A stretch of 64,000 nt of DNA from Apiotrichum sp. Y4204. Its lineage: Eukaryota; Basidiomycota; Tremellomycetes; Trichosporonales; Trichosporonaceae. Position 1 is the first letter of the stretch, and each line of letters starts with the position of its first letter. The notes under the pieces were generated by a model that searched no databases, was not told where the DNA came from, and was given only the letters and a program-made list of their open reading frames with translations. The position numbers were made by a program, and so were the translations under genes. Shown piece by piece: positions 24,308 through 34,841 of the stretch. Location: assembly GCA_025531455.1 (NCBI GenBank), contig JAMYHL010000057.1, forward strand, positions 186,001 through 250,000. Reading direction: 5' to 3'.

Positions 24308-25666
24308 TGCGGATGGGAGGGAGGATGAGAATGAGAGGGAGAAGGTGTGGAAAAGTTAAAATATGTTGTGAAAGACGGTTGTCGAGTGCCAACTCCTGCA
24401 CCGCACTCCGCACTCGGCACCACGCCGGGCGCCGAGGACGCCGTCGACGTCACACCTGGCGACTTTGTTGGGATTCTTGGCATCTGCAACACATGCTGCG
24501 ATCGTCCATCCTAGGCCATCCTGATCCCATCCTGTCCATTCCTATCGACAGTCGTCCAATGTGGTTCTTCATGTCTACTTTTTTAGTATCCTTGCATCCC
24601 AACATATCCCTAGGTATCACAGGCTGCCCTGCAGGTCGGTGCACGTCGGTAACATTGTTCGCAACACGGCACCTGTCTCCCTGCGCACCTCACTCTCTGA
24701 ATCCTCCGAACCGCCCGATTCGCCTCAACGCCCGCTCATCAAACAGAAACAGGACATGGTCATCACACAGAGACAGAATATCAGGATACAAGACGCCACA
24801 ACTGCGTCTTCGGTCTCTGGGGTCTATCGTCCAGTCCATGCTCCCCAAATCGTTTCCGTCTTCGGCTGAGTATCTCTTAACACCGGTAGTAACCGCTGCT
24901 GCTCACCATCTCACCGCCTCCCCGCCTCCTCACTCTTGGTTGCGCTCTCTATCGAACCGCATTTCTCACTCACGATCCGTTCACTGCTATTGCTACAGGA
25001 GGCTACACGCAGCGCACATGAACCCTCCTCGTCGCTGGCTGTCGCTGACACTCCTAATTCCTTGTGCGCACCTATCTGCGTTCCTCAGGGTGGACTCTGT
25101 GCATATACGGGCTTGATCTTTGGCTTTCACTCAAGCTCGTCAATGAACAGATTCTGATGGTGAGATTGGCACGTAATCTGGCTCTCCGCAACATCGGACG
25201 TACAAGGACTCTAAGGTGTTGGCTGACTGGGAATGGACGCGCCGCGCGGTGTTCATGTGGAACCAGTAACTCGTTTCAGAGCTTCTAGTTTCTGCATCCC
25301 GGCGCTGTCGGACTTTTTTTGTGTTGTACCGACGCAGTTTTCTTGACGAGCGCGCAAACAGCCGGCAGCTGCCTCAATCGCCACCGTTACACACCCTCCA
25401 CGAAAAAGCTGGTCGTGTGTCGGTGATGGGCCCTAGATGATTGATGGAGTAGAACAAACAAAGCACAAGGCTATCATTGCCACGCTCCTAGGCTGACTTT
25501 ACTCACTTAATCATCCTCACCTCAGCACATTCTCTGGCCAAACAACCGCTAGGACTTATCAGCACCGCTCGTCGTGGCCCATTTCTTCCTTCTTTCCTTC
25601 ACCGCTTGATACTCTCCATCTCCCCTCTTCGTCTCACCGTACCCATCACCGCAACCAGTATACAAT
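24308..25666. other. divergent intergenic region
   Basis: About 1.4 kb between the EI24-like gene (-) and the unknown gene at 25667 (+). No protein-like frame is supported. Confidence 0.5.
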
Positions 25667-26475
25667 ATGCTGGACGTAAACGACCTGGCACTCTTTGCCT
25701 GGAGCGACCTGAATCCTGAGTACAGCATGGCCAACGACCCCAACGGCCTCGTTAGGCGCGTCGTTGAAGGTGACCAATACGTCACCACTCACTCTGTGAG
25801 CCTGCCAGCTTGTATGCCAAGGGTTGGAGCTGACGCCCAGCTGGACGCGTGGGCGCTGCGCACCGCCGTCCGCCTGATGGCTACCGCGGCTGTGGGGGTC
25901 GAAACGCACCTCTACCACGCCGACTGTGTTCGCGTGCCCGAGCCCCGCGCGGCTGAGCGCAAGTGCGGCCCGCCTTGTCGTCCGTGCTGCGCCGGCGTGA
26001 CTCCGGATAAATGGACGCGCCACGTCTTCAATGTCGCTGTGGCTTGCCTGTACAGCCGCGTGGACGAGTTGATTGTGTTTCTCCGCGACGCGGAGGACGT
26101 CTATACCGGCGACAATGCCTCGTATCAGAAGGTGGGTATTAGTGGACCAAGGACGCTGATCGCAGTTTGTGGAGTTGATCCAGACCGCTGTAAGTGTTGG
26201 ACATGAAGGCTGCAGTGTTTGTCTGTTTGGTGTTTGTTGTGATGTGGTCAAACAATGTGCTCTGCGCAAGCGCACAGACATAGTGTCCCAGTAAACCAAG
26301 GCATCGAATTTAACCGCAGCAACAAGGGGTTTTCGAGTCACTGTTTCGGAGCGCGAATGACATCAAGCCAGCCGCCGGGGGAAGGCGCGAGGAGATGGCG
26401 TGGGCTTCCTCCCTCGTTATCAAGGCGGTGTTCGAGGCTACTGAGGCTGTGGGCATCGTCAACATTGTCTTCTAG
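25667..26475 (+). CDS. hypothetical protein with a 24-nt microexon
   Basis: I do not recognise this protein. Exons 25667-26131, 26166-26189 and 26320-26475 are all phase 0 and give 214 aa. The 24-nt middle exon encodes FVELIQTA and is bounded by ...CGCAG and GTAAGT. The last exon reads QQGVFESLFRSAND... and ends VGIVNIVF-stop. The protein is rich in helical segments and has a cluster of cysteines (CGPPCRPCCAG, about residues 104-114). No signal peptide or membrane segment is obvious. Reading through the first intron ends the protein early at CKCWT, so the spliced model is preferred because both downstream exons stay open. Confidence 0.65.
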
Positions 26476-28237
26476 GTCGCAGGAGAGTTTGTCGTGTGAG
26501 CTCACGGCTGCTGTCGGCCCTAACCTCGCTCACAGAGTCGCTGGGGTAGTCATTAAGCCGTTAGACTTCAATCTCCATGTGTGAAGTTCCCCCCATGTTG
26601 ATCGATACCGTATGTAGAGCATTTACCATTAACACATCGCCGCGCTGTGTTAGTACCCAGCGCTTGACTTGACTTATCCCAATGTGCGTGATGAGCAAGA
26701 ACACAAGTTCGGCCGCTCGACATGGCCAGACGCTGCGAGCGGCCGCTAAATTGCAATCTTCGTCCCCTCCCTAACCATAACCTTTACCAACCTGGGCAAA
26801 AAGAACAGCACATGTTCCGCGCTAATTGTTCACGGCACCCCATTCCTGCCACCCCCGCCTCTCCCCAAGTTCGGCGTGCGAGGCAACTCCGGGGGGGTTG
26901 ATGCCTCTGCGCCCCGTTCTCTAGGCAACAATTACCTCGCGGAGCCACCTGCGTGTGTAGGTACGGGTCGCATCCTGCGTCGTGCCAAGCACAACACAGG
27001 CACAGTGGTAGCTATCGCGGTTCCAAACTTAGGAGACGGCATCTCGACCGTCAGGTTGAGACTTCCAATTGGCTTCTTCATGTCCGCGATCGGCCCTGGA
27101 CGCCTCACTTTTCCCGGCGGCCTGATAATCTTTCCCATGCCTGTCCGGCGAAGGGTATGACCTGGATGGGAGACACCGAGAGCATTACGTAGATTACGCG
27201 CAGGAGGCTGGTCAGAGCAACCCTCACTCCCAGAGATCAAGCGGGCGATCCCACTCCCAGAGAACAAGCTCCGACATTCCACTTGAAGTTTTCCCGCGTT
27301 TCCATCACATGATGTGCAAGCAGCTGTGGGTAATCGCAAATCGCAATTCACAAAGTTTGTGTTCGACTCCTCGTGTATTGCTCGTGCATTGCCGCTTCTC
27401 GGCCTTGGGCCACCCAAATGTCAAGCATTGGTCACAAGGTTTGCTGATAACGAAACCGTGTCGGGACACTAACGAGACCGCTGCCAGGCACGAAACGGGT
27501 CGGCAAGTTTTTCCGACACCCGGGGCTCCGGCTCCCCCACAACTACTGTACGGTTAAAATGAACAGGAAACATGTGGGTTGTGTCGTCGCCATCTCCATT
27601 CAAAATCTTATTATAACCACAGGTTAGCAATCAGTTCCACGGCTGGCTTGGCGAGGTCGGGAAGCTGAGGATAACGTACTTTATGACTACTTCCAATGTT
27701 CAGCCGCAATTTCCGGCGCGACGTTCTCAGAGGTTACAGAATTACAGAGGTTATCAGTTACGTGCGTCCAGCCACTCTCGCACCCGCCGCATCGGACTCG
27801 GGCACGACACGCACCGATCCGACGCACCATGCCGGCATCTCATGGCTGGTTAGCTAACTCGTCACAAGAGGAGGTTACGATGTGAATGACAGATGCAATT
27901 CACCGTGCGACGCTCGGGGGGCGTCGTGATGCGACTTGATGTGAACTGTTCGGCCACTCGCCCCATCAGCCGGGACTGTTCTGCTCCGCCTTCTCCTGGA
28001 CTCTTTGAACTGTCGCTTTCTGAAGGTGTCAGCCCCACGAGATTGACTCTGACCTACATCTCCCGAGCTGCCTCACGACGAGCTGGAGTTTGTTGAACTG
28101 TCGCGGCATTCTCGAGCTCACAAAGATATAAAAGATGAGATGTTCAGGTTCTGTCCGCTTCTCCATCATCTCTCCGTCTCACAACCCCACCGAACCCGAA
28201 CTCTTCCCAATTAAGCCCCCGTTGGATTCTCCCCAAA
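26476..28237. other. intergenic region, isochorismatase gene promoter
   Basis: No convincing gene. An imperfect two-copy repeat (CACTCCCAGAGATCAAGC, 17 of 18 identical, period 27) lies at 27225-27269. The last 120 bases hold a clear TATA box for the next gene. Confidence 0.5.
28127..28134 (+). promoter_or_regulatory. TATA box upstream of the YcaC-like gene
   Basis: TATAAAAG, 104 bp before the ATG at 28238 and followed by a C/T-rich leader. This is the clearest TATA box in the window and suggests a regulated or strongly expressed gene. Confidence 0.6.
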
Positions 28238-28981
28238 ATGAAGTTCCTCACTCTCGCTCTCTTGGCGGTCAACGCCATCTCAGCGCTCGCCGCGCCCTCC
28301 TCGCACAACATCCTCGCGCGCAACAATGACGGCCACCAGGGCGGCGGTAAGCCCTACGTCCGGCTGAACAAGGACGACGCGGCGCTCCTCGTCATCGACC
28401 ACCAGACGGGCCTCACCGAGCTGGTGCGCGACATCGACCCGGCCACCTTCCGCCAGAACGTCCTCGCCTTCTCCGACATTGGCAAGTTCTTCAAGCTCCC
28501 GACCGTCATCACCTCGTCGCGCGACGACGGCCCCAACGGCCCCATCGTCCCCGAGATCCTGGCCGACCATCCGAACGCAACCGTCATCCGCCGCCCGGGA
28601 GAGATCAACGCGTGGGACAATGCCGACTTTGTCGCGGCCGTCAAGGCCACGGGGAAGAAACAGCTCATCATCTCGGGTATCGTCACCGAGGTCTGCGTTG
28701 CCTTTTTGGCGCTTTCGGCTGTCGAGGCCGGCTTTGAGGTCTTTGTCGTCACGGATGCGTCGGGAACGTTCAACGACCTCGTCCGCGAGGCGTCCTGGAC
28801 CCGCATGGAGGCCGCCGGCGTCCAGCTCCTCAGCTTCTTCTCGGCTGCATGTGAGCTCGCCCGCGACTGGCGTACCGACCTCGAGGGACTTGGCCACTTC
28901 TTCGCCGCCCACATGCCCGACTACAACAACCTCATTCTCTCGTACAACGGCGCCGTCGAGGCCGCCAAGGCGTCTGCCTAG
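28238..28981 (+). CDS. secreted YcaC-like isochorismatase-superfamily hydrolase
   Basis: Single exon, 247 aa. A hydrophobic N-terminus (MKFLTLALLAVNAISALA, likely cut before APS) is followed by a complete cysteine-hydrolase domain close to bacterial YcaC. Catalytic Asp in LLVIDHQTG, the Arg-containing RRPGEINAWDNADF segment, and nucleophile Cys in SGIVTEVCVAFLALS; then VTDASGTFNDL and ACELARDW. The YcaC substrate is unknown. A signal peptide on this normally cytosolic family is unusual and implies an extracellular or secretory-pathway enzyme. It has no introns, unlike most neighbours, which together with the bacterial-like sequence allows an old horizontal acquisition; this is inference. Confidence 0.9.
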   Translation: MKFLTLALLAVNAISALAAPSSHNILARNNDGHQGGGKPYVRLNKDDAALLVIDHQTGLTELVRDIDPATFRQNVLAFSDIGKFFKLPTVITSSRDDGPNGPIVPEILADHPNATVIRRPGEINAWDNADFVAAVKATGKKQLIISGIVTEVCVAFLALSAVEAGFEVFVVTDASGTFNDLVREASWTRMEAAGVQLLSFFSAACELARDWRTDLEGLGHFFAAHMPDYNNLILSYNGAVEAAKASA

Positions 28982-30000
28982 GTTGTCGATCCGGGGCCTT
29001 ATATGACCGACAAATCTCCGAACGTCGTTAATCCTTCTATAGTTGACATGTAGTCCCCTGATGCAGGAATCGATTCTACCAGCCAATCACTGAGATATTG
29101 CACTTTTTGGTTCGACGCGACTGCGCTCATGTACTTGACTGCCGCTCGCCTGGTGGGTTTGGACTTGATGAGTACAGATACTCAGACCAGTAATCGAATG
29201 GCCCGTTTGCTGCTCTGGGTATAAAGGACAAACGACGTCAGTGGCGCTGTAGGAAGCTGGACCAGAAGCATCATTTGCTCTTACAAACCAAGTGGGGACT
29301 TGTGCTGATGGAGGCTGAGATACTACTACTACTGTTCACTGTCCCGCAGTGTCTGCCGTTCATGTTGATGACCCCTCGTACTCTCTTCTCCACGCCTTTC
29401 ACTACTGCGGCAACTTCACAAATGTTCACACCCTCAATTCTGACACAAACTTGACCCTTACAGGCAGCGCTGAAGTCGTTGTTGCTAACGGGCGACTGCT
29501 TAGATGTCGTGTTCCCAACCTGGACCTGTAACAGTCATGGTGATTCAAGGCTCTGTTGATTTTCTGTTTCTCTCTCTATGTCCACTTAACAACAGGCAGC
29601 CGCAGCTCACGTGCCCATATTTCACAGTTTGTGTTCAACTTGACTTCTGTCGCGGGAACGCTCTCTTCGCGGTGTACGCCCTTCTTGTCTCCGCAGCAAG
29701 CTATAATCACGATTTCTGTCTGAAACGTCCGGGAGTAGGGCGTGCGAAAGCAGATCTCCACAGAAGGAACACTTAACAGGCGATACACCCCTTGTTGTCC
29801 GTGGAGGTCGCTCCAAGCACTGTATCGCCGTGACTGATGACTGATGGGTGATGAGTGATGAGAGGCCAGTCGTGTCGTCAGTGAGGAGCTGGGGAGCTTT
29901 CCGACCCTTATAACACCAGTGTCCTCCCGTCATCATCACCTGTATCCCCTCGTGCGACTCATCCTACACTCGTCCTCTATCCAACACTATCATACCCGCC
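28982..30000. other. intergenic region
   Basis: 3' UTR of the YcaC-like gene and promoter of the small gene at 30001. Short frames (for example 29349-29531) show nothing recognisable. Confidence 0.5.
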
Positions 30001-30345
30001 ATGCCCCCGATCAGGCAGCACGCCGGCTTCGACACTCGCGTTCCCCACCGGTACCTCTCCGAGCGGCGCTTCAAGAGCATCATCGCGTGGCGCGCGGCTG
30101 TCGCAGCTGCCCGTAGCGATAGCAGTGAGTACGCGATAGGTGCAGTTCAAGTCTGGTAGTAGCTCACCACAGCGCACGACGCGGTGCCCCCTCCAATCAC
30201 CCCCGTAACCAAAAACGCGCGTAGAACCGAGGCCGAGTCCACCGACAGCGAGGGCGACGCGACCACACAGCCGGCCACTGCGAGTGCCACCGCCCGCCCA
30301 AAGGCCAATGGCAGGAACAACAAGAACAAGAACACACGCGCGTAG
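30001..30345 (+). CDS. small basic hypothetical protein, two exons
   Basis: Exons 30001-30124 and 30173-30345, intron 48 nt (GTGAGT..CACAG), giving 98 aa. The N-terminal half (FDTRVPHRYLSERRFKSI, IAWRAAVAAARSDS) looks helical and basic; the C-terminal half is disordered, Thr/Ala-rich and ends in an Asn/Lys run (GRNNKNKNTRA). No homologue recognised. Support comes from a good ATG after a C/T-rich leader, phase-consistent splice sites and a clean stop. It could be a lineage-specific nuclear or ribosome-associated protein, but that is guesswork. Confidence 0.5.
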
Positions 30346-30958
30346 ACTGTGATCACCCTTAAGTAGTCCTTGGGTCTTGATGCAGTATTGCTCCCCATCA
30401 ACTGTTTTTCTTGCAGCTGTGCTCATCATCCCTTGTCAGAATCTGTTGTTTCTTGTCAGACTCAAAGTCAAAGGGTTGCCCTCCCAGCTCTGATTGTCGA
30501 GATCAGTCCCCCGGCGCAAAATAGCTCACTCGGTGTCTGGAGAGCCATTCTGTCATCATTTCAGCAAAGGCCGTTGCGGAGATATGTACACGCAAAAACT
30601 GAAGATGACGAAAATGAGCTGCATTACGAGGGTGAGTGAGGCTGGAACGTGTTGAAGTTGCCCTGATTCGCGGGGCTCTCGTCTAATACGGCAAAATGAG
30701 TGCGTCGCGACACGTCGACGCGCAATGATAAGCAACCGGGAGCCCCACAAAATAACCAGTGCTACGCACAAACTGTCCTGCTAAACAGCTCCAGTGGCCA
30801 TGTGTGCGGCATTTGTATCGCCCGCGACTCCTTGTTTGTAAACCGCGGCGATAACACAAAGAGAGCCATATTGGACCCACTCCTAACAACTGCTGATTAC
30901 ATACTTATCACAAGACTACCTAAGAGCCTTCCTGCGTGTTAATCTAATGTGTCTCTGT
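30346..30958. other. convergent intergenic region
   Basis: Between the small gene (+) and the F-box-like gene (-). No supported feature. Confidence 0.5.
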
Positions 30959-32523
30959 CTACCTCACCTGGGATTCCTCCGTCGCTGGTGGGAGAAGATA
31001 AAACTGGAAATAAGTTGGATTGCCGCTCTCCTCTTCTGCATCGCCCTGGTCACTCCCGTCCTCGTCGATCCCGTCCTGGTCACTCCAGTCCTGGTCACTC
31101 CAGTCCTGGGAACCGCCCGCTTCACTGTCGTACGCTGCACTGTCGTATTCGAAATCGGAAGGCACCTCGGACCACGGCGCAGACTCCTCCATTATTTCCC
31201 GCACATCATTCACATCATCGTCATTTCCGCCCCCCAGACCACCTGTGTATGGCCACCGCGCGTTACTGGGAGGCGTAAATGCAAGAAACTCGAGTACCGC
31301 ATCCAAATCCTCAAAATGGGGCCATGTGGGGGGGTTGTCTTTGGTGTAGTTCCATCCGAGTTCCCTCTTGGCAGCCTCATACCCTTTCTCCCAACGGAAA
31401 CCGCCGTTGTAAAGCCACTCGTCGCGGAGCATGATGCGCCGCGCCTCGGGGAACGCCTTGCCGACCTTGAGCTTCTTGTGAGGTCGAGCAGCTTTGTAGA
31501 GCACGGAAGCGACTGCTTGGGTTCCTTCTGCGTCCGCGGCGTGCGACAACAGGCGAGCAATTTGGGCATCCGTTAGCACTGGTTGGCCGATAAATTCGAT
31601 AATCATCATCATGATCTCAAGCGGCAGTCGACATGTGTAGTGTCCATTGGCGGGACGGAGAACGATGCGGGCAAGTGGCAAGACTTGGAATACGGCGCTG
31701 TCGACGCGGCGCTGCAGCTTGTTGTTTCGCTCCCGAATGGCCGTGATACGGGTGTCATGGTACCATGGACGGAAATCGTCGCGGAATGCGTGCGACCCTG
31801 GGATAAACAGCAGTCGTTGTCGAGCCGCCTGGAGCGCACAGGTTTCGCCGAGAGAGCGGTAATAGAGACCAACTCGCTCCGCGCGATGTAGTCCTGATGT
31901 TCCGGTCTGCGCGGACGCAAGCTCACAACAACTGTGCGCCTTGTCGTGTCGCCTATAGCACGCAGTACACGAGGACCGGATTGTCATGTTGTATTCCAAT
32001 TGCCGAATCGCTGGCGCGGGTCCCGCGTAGAAATCACGCTCTTTGGCGTGGCCCAACGGAAAACTGACAAGGTCGAATTCTGGCTGCACCGCTGCCACAT
32101 CCCTCATCCCGAACGGTGTCAACTGTTCAGGCGGGGCGTTTCGAGAGGGCGGCATTGGGTGAGGCAACCCATTATAACCAGACACCGAAAGGACACAAGT
32201 GGTGGCCTTTAATGCCTTGTCAAGCGCCTCCGCGTAGACCCTTATCTTCTCAGCGTCCTTCTGTACAGGTCAGTATCCCGCCATGTTGCTTGTCTCACTT
32301 CCATATCCTCCTCGAGAAAGGTCTCCGTTAAGAGTTCGCCCTTGATATGGACTCTGGGATTTCCGTCCTTTGATCCATCCTTGTGCTTTGACAGCGTGCT
32401 CTGCAGTCCCGGGACGCTGTCGTGCAAGGCGAGTAGACGGCTGACATCCCATTCCTGCCCAGGCCATTGAAGGCCGCGTGTCTGAAGCAGGATCTCTGCG
32501 TGGGGACGGCGCTCCCTTTTCAT
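30959..32523 (-). CDS. F-box-like protein with acidic repeat tail
   Basis: Exons 32299-32523 and 30959-32260 are joined by a 38-nt intron (GTGAGA..CTGTACAG), giving 508 aa from the ATG at 32523. The splice joins ETFLEEDME to KDAEKIRVYAEALDKALKA in phase. The mid-protein segment RLPLEIMMMIIEFIG (about 290) fits an F-box-like Leu-Pro-x-Glu motif, suggesting a SCF substrate adaptor. Cys/His residues near CTACYRRHDKAHSCCE could bind metal. The C-terminus is acidic with repeats SDQDWSDQD and DEDGSDQGD. The frame stays open upstream of 32523 without another ATG, so a further 5' exon is possible. Confidence 0.65.
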
Positions 32524-33133
32524 CTTCAAAGCGGTATGATCGCGGTGTACACTTGGACAAAGCTCGAGGCGAACTGGGAATGGTTGTAATGGCAGTCTGT
32601 CGCGGGATATCAAAAGAGGGAGAAGCAAATAGTCAAGAACCAGTTCCCCTGTTGTATATCCTCGAGAATCTCGACGCGTCTCCCAGCGCGTTGGCTCACA
32701 TCAGTCCCCTGGCGTTTCGCACAGTCATTTTCGTTGTTATCGCGGCGTTCGCGCCAATCTCCGCCGATCAGCGAGTGGAAGTGTTCAGCGCGCTGAACAC
32801 ACGTGGACTCCTGTCACCTGTCAGCTGTCACTGGGATGCTGCTTTCCCACGGATGACGGTGGTTGACGCAACCGCATCCTCTGCAATCGGGCTCCTCTGC
32901 GCATCTGCATTCCATGGCAATTTTCATCACATGGTCGTTGGATCTCTCGTTGCTCTTCTCTTCTTCCTTCCTCCCACTTTATCAGCATCTCCAGAGTGTC
33001 TTCCCTCTTGTCTTCCCTCTCTTCCATTTCTTCCCCCCTTTTTACCATAATCGTGCTTCCTCCACTTGCAACGTCCACTCTTGAACGCAACACAAGAAAT
33101 CCTCGCCACCCGGCTCACCTTCCTCCGCTCGCC
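32524..33133. promoter_or_regulatory. divergent promoter region (F-box-like / FAR1-type genes)
   Basis: About 610 bp between two divergent start codons. The half near 33134 is a pyrimidine-rich leader. A plus-strand frame at 32478-33050 is antisense to the F-box gene's exon 1 and is not accepted as a gene. Confidence 0.45.
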
Positions 33134-34666
33134 ATGTCCGACCCCCCACTCAACCTCGCAGGCGTCACCAACGTCAATGTCGACGACTCGCTCATGGACC
33201 CAACCTCACTCGCTGTGGCAAGCGACTTTTTCGCCACAGCACAAGAACACAAGTTTGACGACGAGCTCACCGCCGCGGCCGTAGCTGCTGCCGCAGAGGC
33301 CGTCGCCCAGCAACAGCACAATGACGCGATAGGATTGCACGCTCTCGATGTCGGAAATGTCGGCGTCGACGTCGGCGACATGGGTGTCGGGAATGTCGAT
33401 GTCGATGTCAATGTCGGCGACATGGGTGTCGGCCCGTCTGTCCCCACCACCCTGGCCGAGCATCCACCGCTCCAGATGTCGCTGCCGGATACGAACGGCG
33501 AGCTCACGACGATTGACGGCATTTCGGCAGCACACCTCGCGCCCTTTGCGCGCCCGCAGCGCGGCGAGGGCACACCACACCCCGAGGTCCTCTCGTTTGC
33601 CAACCGCGCCGAGTTTGAGGTGTGGTTTGAGGGCGAGAGCAGCTGGTGCCATTTCGTACAGCGGCGAACTACCACGCCGGAGAAGCGTGCGGACGAGCGG
33701 CTCCGCGCACGCATCAAGGCGCACGAGCGCATGCTCGCCTCGATGACCCCCGAAGAGGCGGCCAGCGCACCGCCCCTCAAGCGCCGCCGCCGCACGCGGA
33801 CGTCGAGCATCAAGGAAAAGGTCACCTTCACATGCCACCATGCCGGGCGGTACGAGGCCAAGCACAGCACGACGCTGCCGCGCGAGAAGCTACGCATGAA
33901 CACGAAAAAATCTGTCAAGTGCGACTGTCCCGCCCGCATCGTCCTCACAGAGATGGAGGACGGCGATTGCAAGGTTTCGTACTACTGGCGGCACGAGGGG
34001 CATGACGCGTATGCGGATGACGAGCTCGAGTCGGGTCGCCTGCCAAAGGTGATTGACGAGTGGCTCGTCGCGCAGATTGAGGCTGGGAAGGATACGGATG
34101 AGATTCGCCGTTCGCTCATGATGACCGACGAGGAGAAGGCGACATATCTCCGCGAAATTGCAGAGGACCCATCCCGCATCGATCCCGAGAAACCGCCCCC
34201 GCTGGCACTCACTCTCCGCATCAAGTATCCCGACATCTACAACCGGTTCCGCAAGCTCCGCGGCCCGATCAAGGAATTCAAGCCGCCGAAGAACCCGCGC
34301 AGCCGCAAGCGCCCCGCCTCGGTCAAGGAGGATCTCGCGGACGTGAGCGTCACCCCGGTGCTGCCGCTCGAGCAGCAGGATCTCCCGTATCCTTCTGTCG
34401 AGGGGCCACAGCCCATGGTCGAGGGCTTCTCGCTCGGCGACGCCATGGACGGCAACCTCCCAGCAGAGTTTACGCTCCCACACGACCTGAACGCCAGCGA
34501 GCTCGGCACGCAGGAGGGCCTCGCGCGTGTGTTGCTCGCCCTCCCTCGCGGGCACGGCGAGAGCGAGGCGGACAATGCGGCACTTTCCGAGGCCGTCCTC
34601 CGCATCGCGTCCGAGAATGAGATGAAGGAGCGCGAGTGGGTCGGCGTCGACCTCCCCCCAGTTTGA
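33134..34666 (+). CDS. FAR1/WRKY-GCM1-type zinc-finger protein
   Basis: Single exon, 510 aa, first in-frame ATG. After an Ala-rich N-terminus and a Gly-Asp-Val repeat (VGDMGVG twice, about 75-98), a FAR1-like DNA-binding domain spans about 155-295: FANRAEFEVWFEGESSWCHF, then Cys234 (FTCHHAG), Cys263/265 (KCDCPARI) and the pair His287/His290 (WRHEGHD). This CCHH arrangement is shared by Mutator-like transposase N-termini and host factors derived from them. No DDE transposase core follows, only a charged linker with a basic KPPKNPRSRKRPAS stretch and an acidic tail, so this looks like a domesticated regulator rather than a transposon gene. Confidence 0.75.
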   Translation: MSDPPLNLAGVTNVNVDDSLMDPTSLAVASDFFATAQEHKFDDELTAAAVAAAAEAVAQQQHNDAIGLHALDVGNVGVDVGDMGVGNVDVDVNVGDMGVGPSVPTTLAEHPPLQMSLPDTNGELTTIDGISAAHLAPFARPQRGEGTPHPEVLSFANRAEFEVWFEGESSWCHFVQRRTTTPEKRADERLRARIKAHERMLASMTPEEAASAPPLKRRRRTRTSSIKEKVTFTCHHAGRYEAKHSTTLPREKLRMNTKKSVKCDCPARIVLTEMEDGDCKVSYYWRHEGHDAYADDELESGRLPKVIDEWLVAQIEAGKDTDEIRRSLMMTDEEKATYLREIAEDPSRIDPEKPPPLALTLRIKYPDIYNRFRKLRGPIKEFKPPKNPRSRKRPASVKEDLADVSVTPVLPLEQQDLPYPSVEGPQPMVEGFSLGDAMDGNLPAEFTLPHDLNASELGTQEGLARVLLALPRGHGESEADNAALSEAVLRIASENEMKEREWVGVDLPPV

Positions 34667-34841
34667 AAACGATCAGGCTGCGCCACGCAGCGATCACCCG
34701 AGCGAAACCCTTCCCCGCCACCTCACCCTGCACAGGATCTGTACACCCGACTGTATGTAACGATAAGCATGTAGTGCATCCGAGTGTAGAGCTGCATAAC
34801 ATTATCCCCAGTTCCCAATGTGGTATATTCCGTTCTTGCAT

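Noticed and set aside
26876..27160. 94-codon frame, with a 161-codon frame antisense to it
   Set aside because: Neither resembles a known protein and they exclude each other; no splice support.
27157..27186. GACCTGGATGGGAGACAC, resembling the 5S rRNA internal control region
   Set aside because: Only a short match to the animal-type box C. The rest of a 5S gene and its stems are absent, and fungal 5S genes differ at this box.
32478..33050. 190-codon plus-strand frame with hydrophobic stretches
   Set aside because: It is antisense to the accepted first exon of the F-box-like gene and ends in low-complexity leader sequence.
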